Origin: Chionoecetes opilio
Lineage: Eukaryota; Arthropoda; Malacostraca; Decapoda; Majidae
Direction: 5' to 3'
Length of the DNA stretch: 64,000 nt
Assembly: GCA_016584305.1 (NCBI GenBank)
Contig: JACEEZ010021693.1
Span: 24,057-88,056 of the forward strand
The notes below the pieces were generated by a model. The model saw nothing but the letters and a program-made list of their open reading frames with translations. It did not search any database and was not told the DNA's origin. A program made the translations under genes and the position numbers. Positions 32,286 to 43,974 of the stretch are shown piece after piece (within the stretch, counting starts at the first letter, position 1; every line of letters starts with the position of its first letter).

Positions 32286-32535
32286 TGGGTGGCGAGTGGG
32301 TGTGGGTGTGTGTGTGGTGTGTGTGTGTGTTGGTGTGGGTGTGGGTGTCTGGGTGTGTGTGGGTGTGTGTGTGTGTGTGGGTGTGGGTGTGGGTGGGTGT
32401 GTGTGATGGGTGTGTGGGTGTGTCGTGGGTGGTGTGGGTGTGGGTGTGTGGTGGGTGTGTGTGTGGGTGGGTGTGTGTGTGGTGGGTGTGTGTGTGTGTG
32501 TGTGTGGTGGGTGCGTGTGTGTGTGTGTGGTGTTA
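32286..32535. repeat. (GT/GGGTGT)n microsatellite
   Basis: G/T-only tract. Open frames through it are Val/Cys/Trp/Gly or His/Thr/Pro translations. Confidence 0.95.
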
Positions 32536-32814
32536 CTCACAGGTGGAAAGATTTGCCACTTCCAGGTCCTGGTCTGTTTGTACAGGACATAACAGCACAG
32601 CTTGGCATGACGAGGCGATATCACAACCAGACAGCAACGCGAGCCGCAGAAACAAGGCTTTGTTTTGGTATTGGCAAGATGGCGGACAGTTGGAACCAGT
32701 GCTGAGCCAGGCTTCCGCGATCCATGTTATATAGATCAGTGGTTCCGACAAGCAAACACCCGCAGTCCAGGTTTGACCGGGGTGATGAGAGGACAGGGAT
32801 AGTGCGTCCCGCTT

Positions 32815-33080
32815 CCCGCTCGCCTCCTCCTTCTCCTCCTTCGCATTCTTCTCCTATTCCTCCTCCTCATCCTCCACCAGCACAACCTTCATCTACTTCT
32901 CCTCCTGCTCCACCACCTCCATTACTCCTACTCCTCCACCTCCAACTACACTTCTACCTCCCTTTCTTCGTATGTTGCTGCTACTACCACTACTACTACT
33001 CTTAATAGTTATCCTTGTGTCACTATCATCTATAATAATATAAGCGAAAGTGTGTGTGTGTGTGTGTGTGTGTGTCCGCG
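32815..33080. repeat. (CCT)n/(CTA)n and (GT)n tracts
   Basis: CCTCCTTCTCCTCC-type tract, then CTACTACTAC, then (GT)n at 33,050-33,075. 32,905-33,045 is repeated in direct orientation at 33,723-33,862. Confidence 0.85.
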
Positions 33081-33264
33081 ATAGGTGCCGCCCCCCGTGC
33101 CCCAATCCCATCATATGGCACAGTTTTGGAACCAGCTCGACCAGGGGCAACTTTTAAGTCTACTTATGAGGTGATTCGATCAATTAAAAAAAAAAAAATT
33201 TAGTAGCCTATTAGCGAGAATTGTGAAAAAAAATGTGGGTTGCGAGAATTGAGGAAACCTTGAT

Positions 33265-33485
33265 GTAGGGTGATGGGTAATGGGTGAGTGAATGGGTGGA
33301 GTGATGGGTAATGGGTGTGGGGTGATGGGTGAGTGAATGGGTGGGGGTGATGGGTGATGGGGGGGGAATAGGGAGGTGAATGGGTAATGGGTGAGTGAAT
33401 GGGTGTGTGGTGATGGGTAATGGGTGAGTAAATGGGTGGGGGGTGATGGGTAATATGTGAGTGAATGGGTGGGGGGTGATGGGTA
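33265..33485. repeat. ~33-bp minisatellite (GTGATGGGTAATGGGTGAGT type)
   Basis: Seven or so imperfect units of G/T/A-rich sequence with GAATGGGTGGGG. Confidence 0.85.
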
Positions 33486-33545
33486 AGGCGTTAATACATA
33501 CATTTCTACATCCATGATTTCAGGAAAGTTTGAAGGGGCTATCTG

Positions 33546-33644
33546 GAGAGTCTGAGTGTGTGTTTGGTGGGGCCTTCGGCCCACCAAACACACTCTCCAG
33601 AAAGCTGTGTTTGGTGGGCCGAAGGCCCACCAAACACAGCTTTC
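33546..33644. repeat. Two adjacent palindromes with the same GTTTGGTGGGCC core
   Basis: 33,600-33,644 is perfect (21-bp arms, GAA loop: AAGCTGTGTTTGGTGGGCC). 33,546-33,598 is imperfect with a TTCG-type loop. Together they could form a double hairpin. Confidence 0.85.
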
Positions 33645-34004
33645 CAAACACATTGGTATGTAGCCAAAAAGTCCACCCGGAGGGTGGCTTTGCGGCTAGT
33701 AATAACATAATCTCCTCTACCACCTCCATTACTCCTACTCCCTCCACCACCGCTCCTTCACTTCCAACTAAACTTCTACCTCCGCTTTCTCCTGTTGCTG
33801 CAACTAGCCGGCCATTACAACTACTCTTAATAGATATCCTAGTGTCACTATCATAATCACATAATTAATGAACGATAAATAGGAAGGAATGCTGCTAGTA
33901 ATAGGTGTATGGTAATAAGATTATGTAAGAAAATAAGATGTATGATGTAACCACCGAACCACCGACCGATGTGTGCGAACTACCACCACCAATTCCTCCT
34001 CATT

Positions 34005-34360
34005 CTTCTCCTCCTCCTCCTCCTCCTCCTCCTCCTCCTCCTCCTCCTCCTCCTCCTCCACTCCTCCTCCTCATCCACCACACCCTCCTCCTCCTCATTC
34101 ACCACACCCACCTCCTCATCCACCACACCCTCCTCCTCATCCACCACACCTTCCTCCTCCTCATCCACCACACCCTCCTCCTCCTCATCCACCATATCCT
34201 CCTCCTCATCCACCACACCTTCCTCCTCCTCATCCACCACACCCTCCTCCTCCTCATCCACCACACCCTCCTCCTCCTCATCCACCACACCCTCCTCCTC
34301 CTCATCCACCACACCCTCCTCCTCCTCATTCACCACACCCTCCTCCTCCTCTTCCTCTAT
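34005..34360. repeat. (CCT)n and CCACCACACCCTCCTCCTCA-type array
   Basis: Pure (CCT)n first, then about eleven 21-27-bp units containing ATCCACCACACC. It makes long Pro/Ser/His open frames on plus and Val/Asp/Glu on minus. Confidence 0.95.
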
Positions 34361-34423
34361 TATACCTGGTCTACCACCTCCACATTATCCTACTCTTCCT
34401 TAACCATTATTACTCTCATATAC

Positions 34424-34537
<114 letters not shown>

Positions 34538-34589
34538 CAGGGTGTCCCTAAGGTCTGGACACATATTATTATATTAAACATTATTATTA

Positions 34590-35180
34590 TTATAGTCAAC
34601 ACCACCACCATTCACCACCTTCAACACCACCTTCAACACTACTATCAACACCACCACCACCACCAACATAACCATCAACACCACCATCAACACCACCTTC
34701 AACTCCACCATCAACACCACCATCAACACATCACCACCATCAACACCACCTTCAACACCACCATCAACACCACCACCACCACCACATCCACCACCACCAT
34801 CAACACACCACCATCATACCACCACCACCATCACCACCACCATCCCCCACCACCATCAACCACCACCACCATCAACACCACCACCACCACCACCATCACC
34901 ACCACCACCACCATCACATCACCACAATCACACCACTACTACCATCACCACAACCCAATCACCACTTCAACCACCATCACCACCACCACCACCACCATCA
35001 CCATCACCACAACACCATCACCACCATCACAACCATCACCACCACCACATCACCATCCCACACCACCACCACACCACCACACACCACCTCAACACAACCA
35101 CCACCTCAACCATAATCACCACCTCAACCACCACCACTACCCTCAACCACAATACCACCTCAACCACCATGATTGATGGT
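34590..35180. repeat. (CAN)n array: CACCACCATCAACACCACC
   Basis: Long tract of CAC/CAT/CAA triplets. The 412-codon open frame 33,938-35,176 passes through it and the TA tract and is a repeat translation. GGGTGTCC.TAAGGTCTGGAC at 34,540 and an inverted GTCCAGACTTTATGGACACC at 35,237 flank it. Confidence 0.95.
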
Positions 35181-35335
35181 GACCATCGGATGGTGGTGGT
35201 GAAAATTAAATTATAGTTAATGAGATTTCCTATGTGTCCAGACTTTATGGACACCCTGTATATATATATACAGAGAGAGAGAGAGTACATTTGCTGCAAG
35301 TAAAATAACTTAGTTCCCGTTTAAATTTGGAGAAA

Positions 35336-35546
<211 letters not shown>

Positions 35547-35549
35547 GCG

Positions 35550-36270
35550 CCCGTACCGAGAGTCATGACGGTAGGCGGTAGAACGACGAACGGCAGACCT
35601 TCGCTTACCGTAAGACGGATAAAAAACCCTGTAATTTTGGAACGAAGAGCAGGGACGTGGTTGGCGGTCAAGGTTGGAGACACAGGTATCCCCGTGTCTT
35701 CACTCAACCTTCGATGAATTTTTATTACATTCCTAATCTGGAGGGATTAAGAGATATGTTCAAAAATTTCTTGCCAATATGTATTTAAGTACAAGTATAA
35801 GATTATTAGGTATTACATATGCGGCAATAAGTGATTTTAGTGACAATAATGAAGGAGGTTCAGGATAGCGAGGAGGGTAGTGGCTTGAGCCACCGCCATC
35901 ATCAAGGTTGCTGCCAAAACCTGCCAGGACGTTTCTCGTACCGCACATATTCACATGAGCGGTAAGAGAAACTTCGTATACACGCCTCTACTGTTAATTA
36001 ACTTAATTAAATATATATTTCACCAACTTCATAGCCGATCGCAACGTTTCTGTTGATGTTTTTAATAATAATAAGGGCAAATACGCATTATACACTATTT
36101 TAGTCGTACTGCTGGCTACACAGTTTGAAGCAGCACTGTTGCCACGAGATTGCTACAGGCGTGAGATCTCAACCAACCTCCGATGTCGACTCTCGGTAAA
36201 GAATTGAAGGCATGCCGCTCGTAGCTACCTAGCTGTTCGTCGCTCTACCGCCTTCAACTCTCGGTACGGG
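35550..36270. mobile_element. Non-autonomous inverted-repeat element F11 (721 bp) nested in E1
   Basis: The left end CCCGTACCGAGAGT...GGCGGTAGAACGACGAAC pairs with the right end GTTCGTCGCTCTACCGCC...ACTCTCGGTACGGG over about 45 bp. No coding capacity. The second copy of E1 goes directly from the GA/CT tract to the flank ATTCCCC (51,360-51,375), so it lacks this insertion: an empty site. GAGAGA-type sequence on both sides obscures the target duplication. Confidence 0.8.
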
Positions 36271-36348
36271 CCAGAGAGACATTCCCCCAAGTGACGTAGT
36301 CAAGATCTGCGCGTAGGTCGACCATTCTATATAGATCAAGATAATATG

Positions 36349-37075
36349 CACACAGCAGTAGCTCTACAGTCAGTCGAGCCTTCGTCATTACTTGACACTT
36401 TCAGGGTTTTTAACGATTACTTGACGATTTACGATTACAATTTCATTACTTGAGATGTTATGTTCTCAATTTTTCCCTGTAATTTTTACAGCTACTTTTG
36501 CTGCCAGTTTTTGAGCTTCCTAGCTACAGTCTATACAGTACACACTTAACACTTGAAATTGTTAACAGTAATTTTTTACACATTGTGGATATACCCACGC
36601 TAGTACTGACACATATACTTTTACTCGGCCATGTCATTTTCTTTGATGCTGAACATCATGTAATAATCCACTATTTTCCACATTAGCATTTGCAGCAATA
36701 TCCTCATGATACTTGGAATTCAAGCGGCCCAACCTTTTATCTCTGGTCCCGCCAAATTCTTTGTGATTTTTCTGTGCATTTAGCTCAGATTTTGCACACT
36801 TTTAGCGATAGGAATTAAGCTTTGGGAACTTTAGAGTTTATAATGTATACATTATATGTATGTATATAGCCTTTAGTGTACAGTTTCTTTTACCGCTTTT
36901 TATTTCCTAGCTAATTCTTCTGTGACTAATTTAGGACAAATTTATATTAGCGGCCCGAGCAATGTCAGTCAGTCAGTTATCACACAAGTGTAACACGTAT
37001 TATAACTTCCATACAGGATATATATATTACATCAAAAACGTATATTAGGACATCTTAAACAAAATATTATATATA
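36349..37075. other. Non-coding AT-rich interval
   Basis: No gene, long repeat or clear palindrome recognised; the open frame 36,498-36,686 has no known domain. Confidence 0.4.
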
Positions 37076-37260
<185 letters not shown>

Positions 37261-37475
37261 ACGTATATCTTTCCTGCCATGTTTCATCGTGAGAACCATG
37301 AACAAGCTGTTCATGGTTCTCACGGTTCATGGCACTCTCTTAACATGAACAAGTAGGTCACAGGCCAAATGTATAGGTGTCAGCCTTTGTTAGGTTCAAC
37401 GACACTTGTAACACAAGGGAGAAGCGGACAATAGCCGGGTGAGGAGAGGAGTAGGCTTCGGACAACGACTCTCAA

Positions 37476-37741
37476 GGCCGGTTCCCACTATCCCGCTTGT
37501 ACGGCCACCGTACAACAACAAAGACGTCACAATGACGTCATAGCAAAGTCTACCGCACCGCCGTACCGTTGTACGGCTGCCGTACAAAGTTAAATTCAAG
37601 TCATCTCTCCCGCTCGGCGGTGTCCGCTCGAGCGGAGTTGCCAACTGTGCCCATTTACCACAAATACCACTCAAGCGGTGATGATGGTGACGTCATTGTT
37701 GTTGTACAGCGGCCGTACAAGCGGGATAGTGAGAACCGGCG
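37476..37741. mobile_element. MITE M1 copy A
   Basis: 266 bp, same family as 16,831-17,098 but in the opposite orientation. Ends are GGCCGGTTCCCACTATCCCG at the left and the inverted form at the right, with TIRs of about 55 bp. TTAA follows on the right (37,742-37,745); the left flank is TCAA (37,472-37,475), a one-base decay of the duplication. Internal palindrome CCGCTCGAGCGG. Confidence 0.9.
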
Positions 37742-37920
37742 TTAACAGGACGCTCACTCACGCGCTCCTCCGAGACTCACTGGGTGTGTTCAAGACATTC
37801 ACTATACTGGTTGTAATATCTCTACGCTCCTTATTGGACCTATAAATAAATGTGTACAAAACTGGACATACATATTTAAATCAGCCAAAATAAGTCTCTA
37901 CAAATATACCGACTATATAA

Positions 37921-38066
<146 letters not shown>

Positions 38067-38959
38067 TTTTATACCATATATCATTCCTCAGTATATTTTT
38101 GTTTTCAAACAGAAATAAAAGGTGTTCATTGGTTTCATATTTGTTTTCCATTCCCATGGTTAATATTGTTATGGACTATTTATTTAGTTCCTTGCATGAT
38201 AACCTTGTTAGTTAAATGAGTGTATGAGCAGAAAAGGGTATGGTGTAAATAGTTTGCAGATTCTGAATATCTTCTCCAAATGGGAAAACAACAGGAATTA
38301 GGATTAATACAGATATAATAGTAATGGTAGAGACAGTGGTGATACAGTATTAGTAGTGATGGAAATACATTAGTAGTGGTGGAGTAACAGTAGTTGTGGT
38401 GGTGGAGATACATTAGTAGTGGTGGTGATGGTGATAATGGTGGTAATGGTAGTGGTGGTGGAGATACAGTAGTAGTTGTGAGCGACATGAGGACTTCTGC
38501 TGATGACGCTATCCAAAAGGCTGATAGGCCCCTCCGCCCCCCAACCTCTCCCCGCTCCCCCACCCACCTCTTCCTTACCTCTTCTCTTTTAAACAAAAGT
38601 GAAATACAAATGTGTACGTGTAAATGATGTCACATGATTATATTAGAGGTAGTAGATTGTGTTGGTTAAAAGGAAGGGCACATTGGTGGAATACCAGAGG
38701 GGGGGAAGGATGTGAGGCTAATATATGTATAATGTAAGGATGAGTGGATGCAAAGAAGCACTAAAAGAAACACAAGTATGGTTTAGCTGCATCCTTCTGG
38801 GGGTTCCCAGCAACAGGGACAGTGCTATGTACCAGATCAGATAGTATTTCAATATTATGAGCCTATTTCTTTGGAAATAATATTCTACTGAACCCTCATC
38901 ATTTCTTACATAGAGAGTTGGGAAATATGCGAACGTGCTGCCGGGCCCGTGTAGTACCA
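38067..38959. other. Non-coding; GGTGGAGATACATTAGTAGT minisatellite
   Basis: 38,330-38,475 contains several 28-45-bp units with ACAGTAGTAG/TGGTGGAGATAC. No coding region supported. Confidence 0.5.
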
Positions 38960-39330
38960 AAGTAGAACATAGTACATTTCAAGCGAATGTGCCCGTGCCT
39001 AGAACACTACGTACCCTCCCCTTATACTGAAACACTGCTCCCTGGGTGAATAGTTGTTTGACAATATATGCGTTTTACCCAAGATTAGAATTGGTATTCG
39101 TGTACTATATTGTCAAACAACTATTCACTCAGATAGCAGTGTTTCACTATACGGGTAGGGTAGTGTTCTAGGCAAAAGCACATTCACTTGAAATGTTCCA
39201 TGTTCTACTTTAATTACTACTCTACATTCAATGTTTCCACCATGTTTTACCCAAAATCAGAATTGGTATATGTACATTGTCAAACAACTATTCACCCAGG
39301 GAGCAGTGTTTCAGTGCGTATTTGTGCAGT
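38960..39330. mobile_element. Palindromic element F10 with a third, direct arm fragment
   Basis: Arms 38,960-39,068 and about 39,107-39,216 are inverted copies (AAGTAGAACAT, CATTTCAAG.GAATGTGC, GCCTAGAACACTAC, GAATAGTTGTTTGACAATAT). 39,245-39,322 repeats the loop and inner right arm in direct orientation (TTTTACCCAA.ATNAGAATTGG then TTGTCAAACAACTATTCACC). Confidence 0.8.
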
Positions 39331-39642
39331 GTAGCTACTCGGGCAAAAGGTAGCTAGTGAGATCGCTACACCGGGCGGCGGGCAGCAACTCAACGCGTAA
39401 CGTCACGGCTTTTTAAGAGAAGAACTTTCACCACTTGCCGCGCACCACTTGAAATCGCGCCACCCGTGCTCCTACTTGTAGTAGTGTATATACTTTGCTT
39501 TAAATCAATGGTTAACAGGATGATTCTTCAGTTATGGTGAGACATGTTAAAGACACTCCATATACAAAATCTTACAGTATTAGGCTTCATCGAATATTGC
39601 ATTAGTCAATTAGATCAAGACGTGATAACTTTAATTTCTTAA
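39331..39642. other. Non-coding interval
   Basis: No gene or repeat recognised. TTAA at 39,639-39,642 is the left target-site copy of the next element. Confidence 0.4.
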
Positions 39643-40109
39643 AGTAATCGTCCAAACTATTTCATCATTCTTAACTTAATGTAGTCAAAATATAGCCATT
39701 ATTGAGTATATCAACAATATGGTGTCACCTTTTGCATTCAGTCAGCCGTTTCTAAATAATCAGCAATCAAAATATCTAAATTCCCCGAGCTTCCAAACCG
39801 CTCCTGACAACTAGCAGACAATGCGCCATGAGTCAATGACGTCACACAAGATACACCCCGCTTGAGAAAGAAGTCTGAAGCGTGTGTACACGAACAATAA
39901 ACAAAGTATTTGAAGAATTTTGGGTGTTTTTTATATTTTCTCTTGCGATATGGTATATACTAGCTTGCATTTTTTTACGGGTGCAGCAAGAAAGCTGTGC
40001 CTTTCCAAAGAACTTTGCACAGGTTTCCGACCGATACGGCCACGATAAATGTGTGGAAAAGATATATGCCTATAGGACGAGGGGAGATTAGACGGGAGCC
40101 ATCGCAACG

Positions 40110-40310
40110 GGATGAAGGTGGAGAAACGGGGGTGGGTGTTGGTGATGGAAAAAGGGGTGCGGAAACGGGGATGGTGTAGGAGATGGAGAAGAGGGTGGGT
40201 GTTGGTGGTGAGTATGTGGGTGGGTGTTGGAGATGGAGAAGGGTGGTTTGGTGGTTGGGTGTGGTGGGGGATGATAGAGGTGCGTTGGGATGGTGGTTGG
40301 TGTTCTGTGA
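40110..40310. repeat. G-rich minisatellite (GGTGTTGGAGATGGAGAAG type)
   Basis: Loose tandem units of G/T/A-rich sequence; makes open frames on both strands. Confidence 0.7.
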
Positions 40311-40440
40311 TGGAGTAGGCGAATTGGCCGTTTTTGAGTGTTGAATAGCATGCGTTTGCTCGATGCCTCTCGTCCATTGGATTGCTCGTGCGTCATCTTC
40401 GATCGGCATTACGGTCGATATGCTAGTTCTCTCCTCTTCG

Positions 40441-40717
<277 letters not shown>

Positions 40718-40944
40718 ACCCTGAACTGTAATAATAATTTACGTCTTATCGACACGACAGCTCTATCACAATTGCAGACGTATGTTGTTTACATTCGGCG
40801 CTGACCGACGAGCTGTTCGGTGAACACAGTGAACATCTCTTGTGACGTCATCAGCAATAATTATGCGGCGGCGATTGTGTCACGTGTCCCAGCAGTCTGT
40901 GTATTCGGTGCAGTTCGACCTTGTTTACCAACAAAATGAGGATT

Positions 40945-42060
40945 AATGTCAAATTATCGACCCGTTAGTGACTAGTCTAACGTCAGTGGTAGGTAAATTA
41001 TTGGAATCTGTTATTGCAAAAAACGTTAGAGAGCATTTAGAAAAACATAGTTTGGTGAATGATTCACAACATGAATTCACCAAGGGTCTCACCAATTTAT
41101 TGAGTTTTTATAGGAAAGCTTATGAATCAGCAGATAATGATAAGGATTATGATATAATATACCTGGACTTTTGTAAGGCATTCGATAAGGTTCCACACGA
41201 GAGACTCGATGATACTAAGGTAGGTAGGATTATTAGATCACAGTTTGATGTAAAAATATTGCAGGGAGACTTGGATAAATTAAATGAGTTAGGTAGTATC
41301 ATTAAATAGTCAGGTGGCAAATTGAATTAAATATTCATAAGTGCAGCGTTATGAATGTTGATAGAAAACCCCCTGGTAATAGGTACATCATACGCAATGT
41401 ATCGCTGAAAAGATCAAAAGGTGAGAAAGATTTGGGAGTGCGGGTAAGCTCAGACCTCCAACCTAGGAAACAATGTATTGAGGCTAGAAATAGAGCTTAT
41501 TGGGTGTTTAGGATTCATTACCATTCATTACAAGAAGTGTTAAAAGTAGAAGTGCTGAGGTTATTCGAAAATGTTATTTGGTTCTAGTCAGACCTAGACT
41601 ATGCGGTTCAGTTTTGGTCTCCGTATTACAGGATGGATATAGCTTTCTTAGCATCATTGCAGAGAAGGATGACCAAAATTATTCATGGGATGCGTAACTT
41701 TAGTTATGAGAAGAGATTGAAGATATTAAATTTACACTCACTCGAGAAACGAGTGAGTGTAAAGAGGGGATCTGATATATAGAGTAAGAGGGGATCTGAT
41801 ATAAGTTTTTAAGTGGATAAAGGGATACAATAAAAGAGATCTAGGAAAACTTCAGACGGCTAGTAACCTGGGTAGAACAAGAAGTAACGGATTCAAGCTG
41901 GAAAAGCGTAGATTAAAAAAAGAAATAGGGAAAAACTGGTTCACATATAGGGTAGTAAAAGATTGGAATAGACTTAGTAGACAGGTTTTTGGTGCACAGT
42001 CATAAGGGAGCTTTAAAATCTGTTCTAGCCATGGGGACTTATAGATATCTAAGTCATACA
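40945..42060 (+). pseudogene. LINE reverse transcriptase, internally deleted (catalytic box lost)
   Basis: SNYRPV, then LTSVVGKLLESVIAKNVREH, LVNDSQHEFTKG.TNLLSFY and YLDFCKAFDKVPHERL (RT motif A, about 41,160-41,205) are followed at once by VGRIIRSQFDVKILQGDLDK, which normally lies after the YADD box. So about 100 residues with RT motifs B and C are deleted. Downstream in other frames come KGEKDLGVRVSSDLQPRKQC, LDYAVQFWSPYYR, LQRRMTKIIHGMRN, SLEKR, RTRSNGFKLEKRRLKKEIGK-like sequence, VVKDWNRLSRQVFGAQS and GSFK. Several stops and frameshifts. The lineage is the one whose tail is also at 18,541. Confidence 0.88.
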
Positions 42061-42259
42061 TTTTCTGATAAACTTGTATAGAATATTAGAAATCTTACTT
42101 GCATTACCATTAGGAATTTGATACCCGAAATTTATCACCCTGTTTTCTATTAATTCTGAGGGCTTACTAATTTCTTGTTCACCATATAACATGCAAGTTT
42201 ATGTAGACTTATTTAACTTTAGAATCCTTTTAATTAAGAAAAGAATTACAGGTTACATT

Positions 42260-42760
42260 TAATTTAATTGATATTATTTTCAAAACCCCATATTTCACAT
42301 CCATATAACATAATTGGTAATATCAGTTTTGCATATAAATCTAAGGTAATGTCCACTGGTAAGTCCAATCTGCTTTACTCTATAACCAATAAGTGCCTCT
42401 CTTAGAATGATTAATATGCTTGTTTTTGGCTTTATGAAAAATACCATTATAATTAAAAGTAGTGCCCAAATACACATAATCATCGACGACATCAATATCA
42501 TTATCTCCAAACTTAAATGTCTTCAATCTTTTAACTTTTCCTTTTGAAAACACAATTGCTTTAGTTTTTGCAGTATTTACCTCAAGTGACAACTTGCTAC
42601 AATATTCGTGAACAGCACTTAAGGCACATTGTGGCTGTTTTCATTACTGCTATACAGATGGTACATCTGAGTAGAAAAGTTTATTATAACCATCAATGGT
42701 CCTTAAAGGCCTATTTCTCTTTGTGAATTTTTCAAGAACCAGATTCAACGGCCCAAAATC
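42260..42760 (-). pseudogene. LINE reverse transcriptase, thumb region (different lineage)
   Basis: Read downward: EYCSKLSLEVNTAKTKAIVF, SKGKVKRLKTFKFGDNDIDV, VDDYVYLGTTFNYNGIFHKA and an L.YG-like end broken by stops. This is the post-catalytic part of a LINE RT in which KTK..VFSKG and YLG are conserved. The catalytic YADD and the N-terminal part are missing. It lies tail-to-tail with the plus-strand LINE fragment before it. A degraded second copy is at 44,230-44,760. Confidence 0.85.
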
Positions 42761-42829
42761 AGGCTACATGCGCTATTGGCATTAGTCCGCACTTAAACTT
42801 GATTTATCCTTCAAAGCTGCTAGCTAGAT

Positions 42830-43331
42830 ATTATATCTCTCGTTTCTTTCTCTACTCACATCGTTTCTCTCGTATGATCTTTCACTTATCCCAATCACTT
42901 TATCTCTCTTCGTTAACCTCTTTCCCGTTATCTGACGATTTCTTCCAGTTCATCCGCGATTATACTCTCGAGCTCTTTCTCTCTTCGCCTCGATTCTCTC
43001 TCCTCGTTATCTCTCTATCGATATATCTCTCTCTCGATTACTTCGTTACTTCGTTATCTCTCTCGTTCCTCTCTCTCTCTCTTCGTTATTCTCTTCCTCC
43101 GTTATTCTCTTCGTTACTCCTCGTCGTTACTTCTTCTCGTTATCTCTCTCCGTTATCTCTTTCTCTTTCTCTCTCGGTTATCTCTCTCTCGTTTCTTCCG
43201 TTATCTCTCTGCTCGTTATCTCTCTCTCGTTATCCTCTCTCTCTCTCTTCTTATCTCTCTCTCGTTCACTCTCTCTCTCTTCTCTATCTCCTCTCTCGTT
43301 TTATCTCTCTCTCTACCCTCTCTCTCTGTTC

Positions 43332-43364
<33 letters not shown>

Positions 43365-43682
43365 GTTCATCTCTCTCTCGTTATCTCTCTCTCTCGTCTC
43401 TCTCTCTCTCGTTCTCTTCTCTTCTCGTTCTCTCTCTCAGTTCTCTCTCTCTATCTCTCCCCTCTCTCTCCTTCTTCTCTCGTTTCTCTCTCTCGTTCTC
43501 CCCTCTCTCTCGTTTATCTCTCTCTCTCGTTATCTCTCTCTCGTCTATCTCTCTCTCGTTTCTTCTCTTTCTCTCCCCGTTATCCCCCTCTCCTCTCGTT
43601 ATCTCTCGTTTACTCTCCCCTCGTTATCTCTCTCTCGTTATCTCTCTCTCGTTTCTCTCTCTCTCCTCTTCATCTCTCATCT

Positions 43683-43716
<34 letters not shown>

Positions 43717-43720
43717 CTCT

Positions 43721-43762
<42 letters not shown>

Positions 43763-43787
43763 CTCTCTCGTCTCTCTCTCTCTCTCT

Positions 43788-43825
<38 letters not shown>

Positions 43826-43852
43826 CTCTCCTCTCTCTCTTCTCTCTCTCCC

Positions 43853-43883
<31 letters not shown>

Positions 43884-43930
43884 TATCTCTCTCTCTCTAT
43901 CGTTTTATCTCTCTATACGTAGTCTTTGTT
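42830..43930. repeat. Degenerate CT array with CTCTCGTTAT motif
   Basis: TCTCTCTCGTTATCTCTC-type sequence. The 410-codon Ser/Leu open frame (42,799-44,031) is a repeat translation. Confidence 0.9.
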
Positions 43931-43974
43931 ATCTTTCCTTTCTCTCTCGTATCGCTTATACTTCGGTAAACCAA

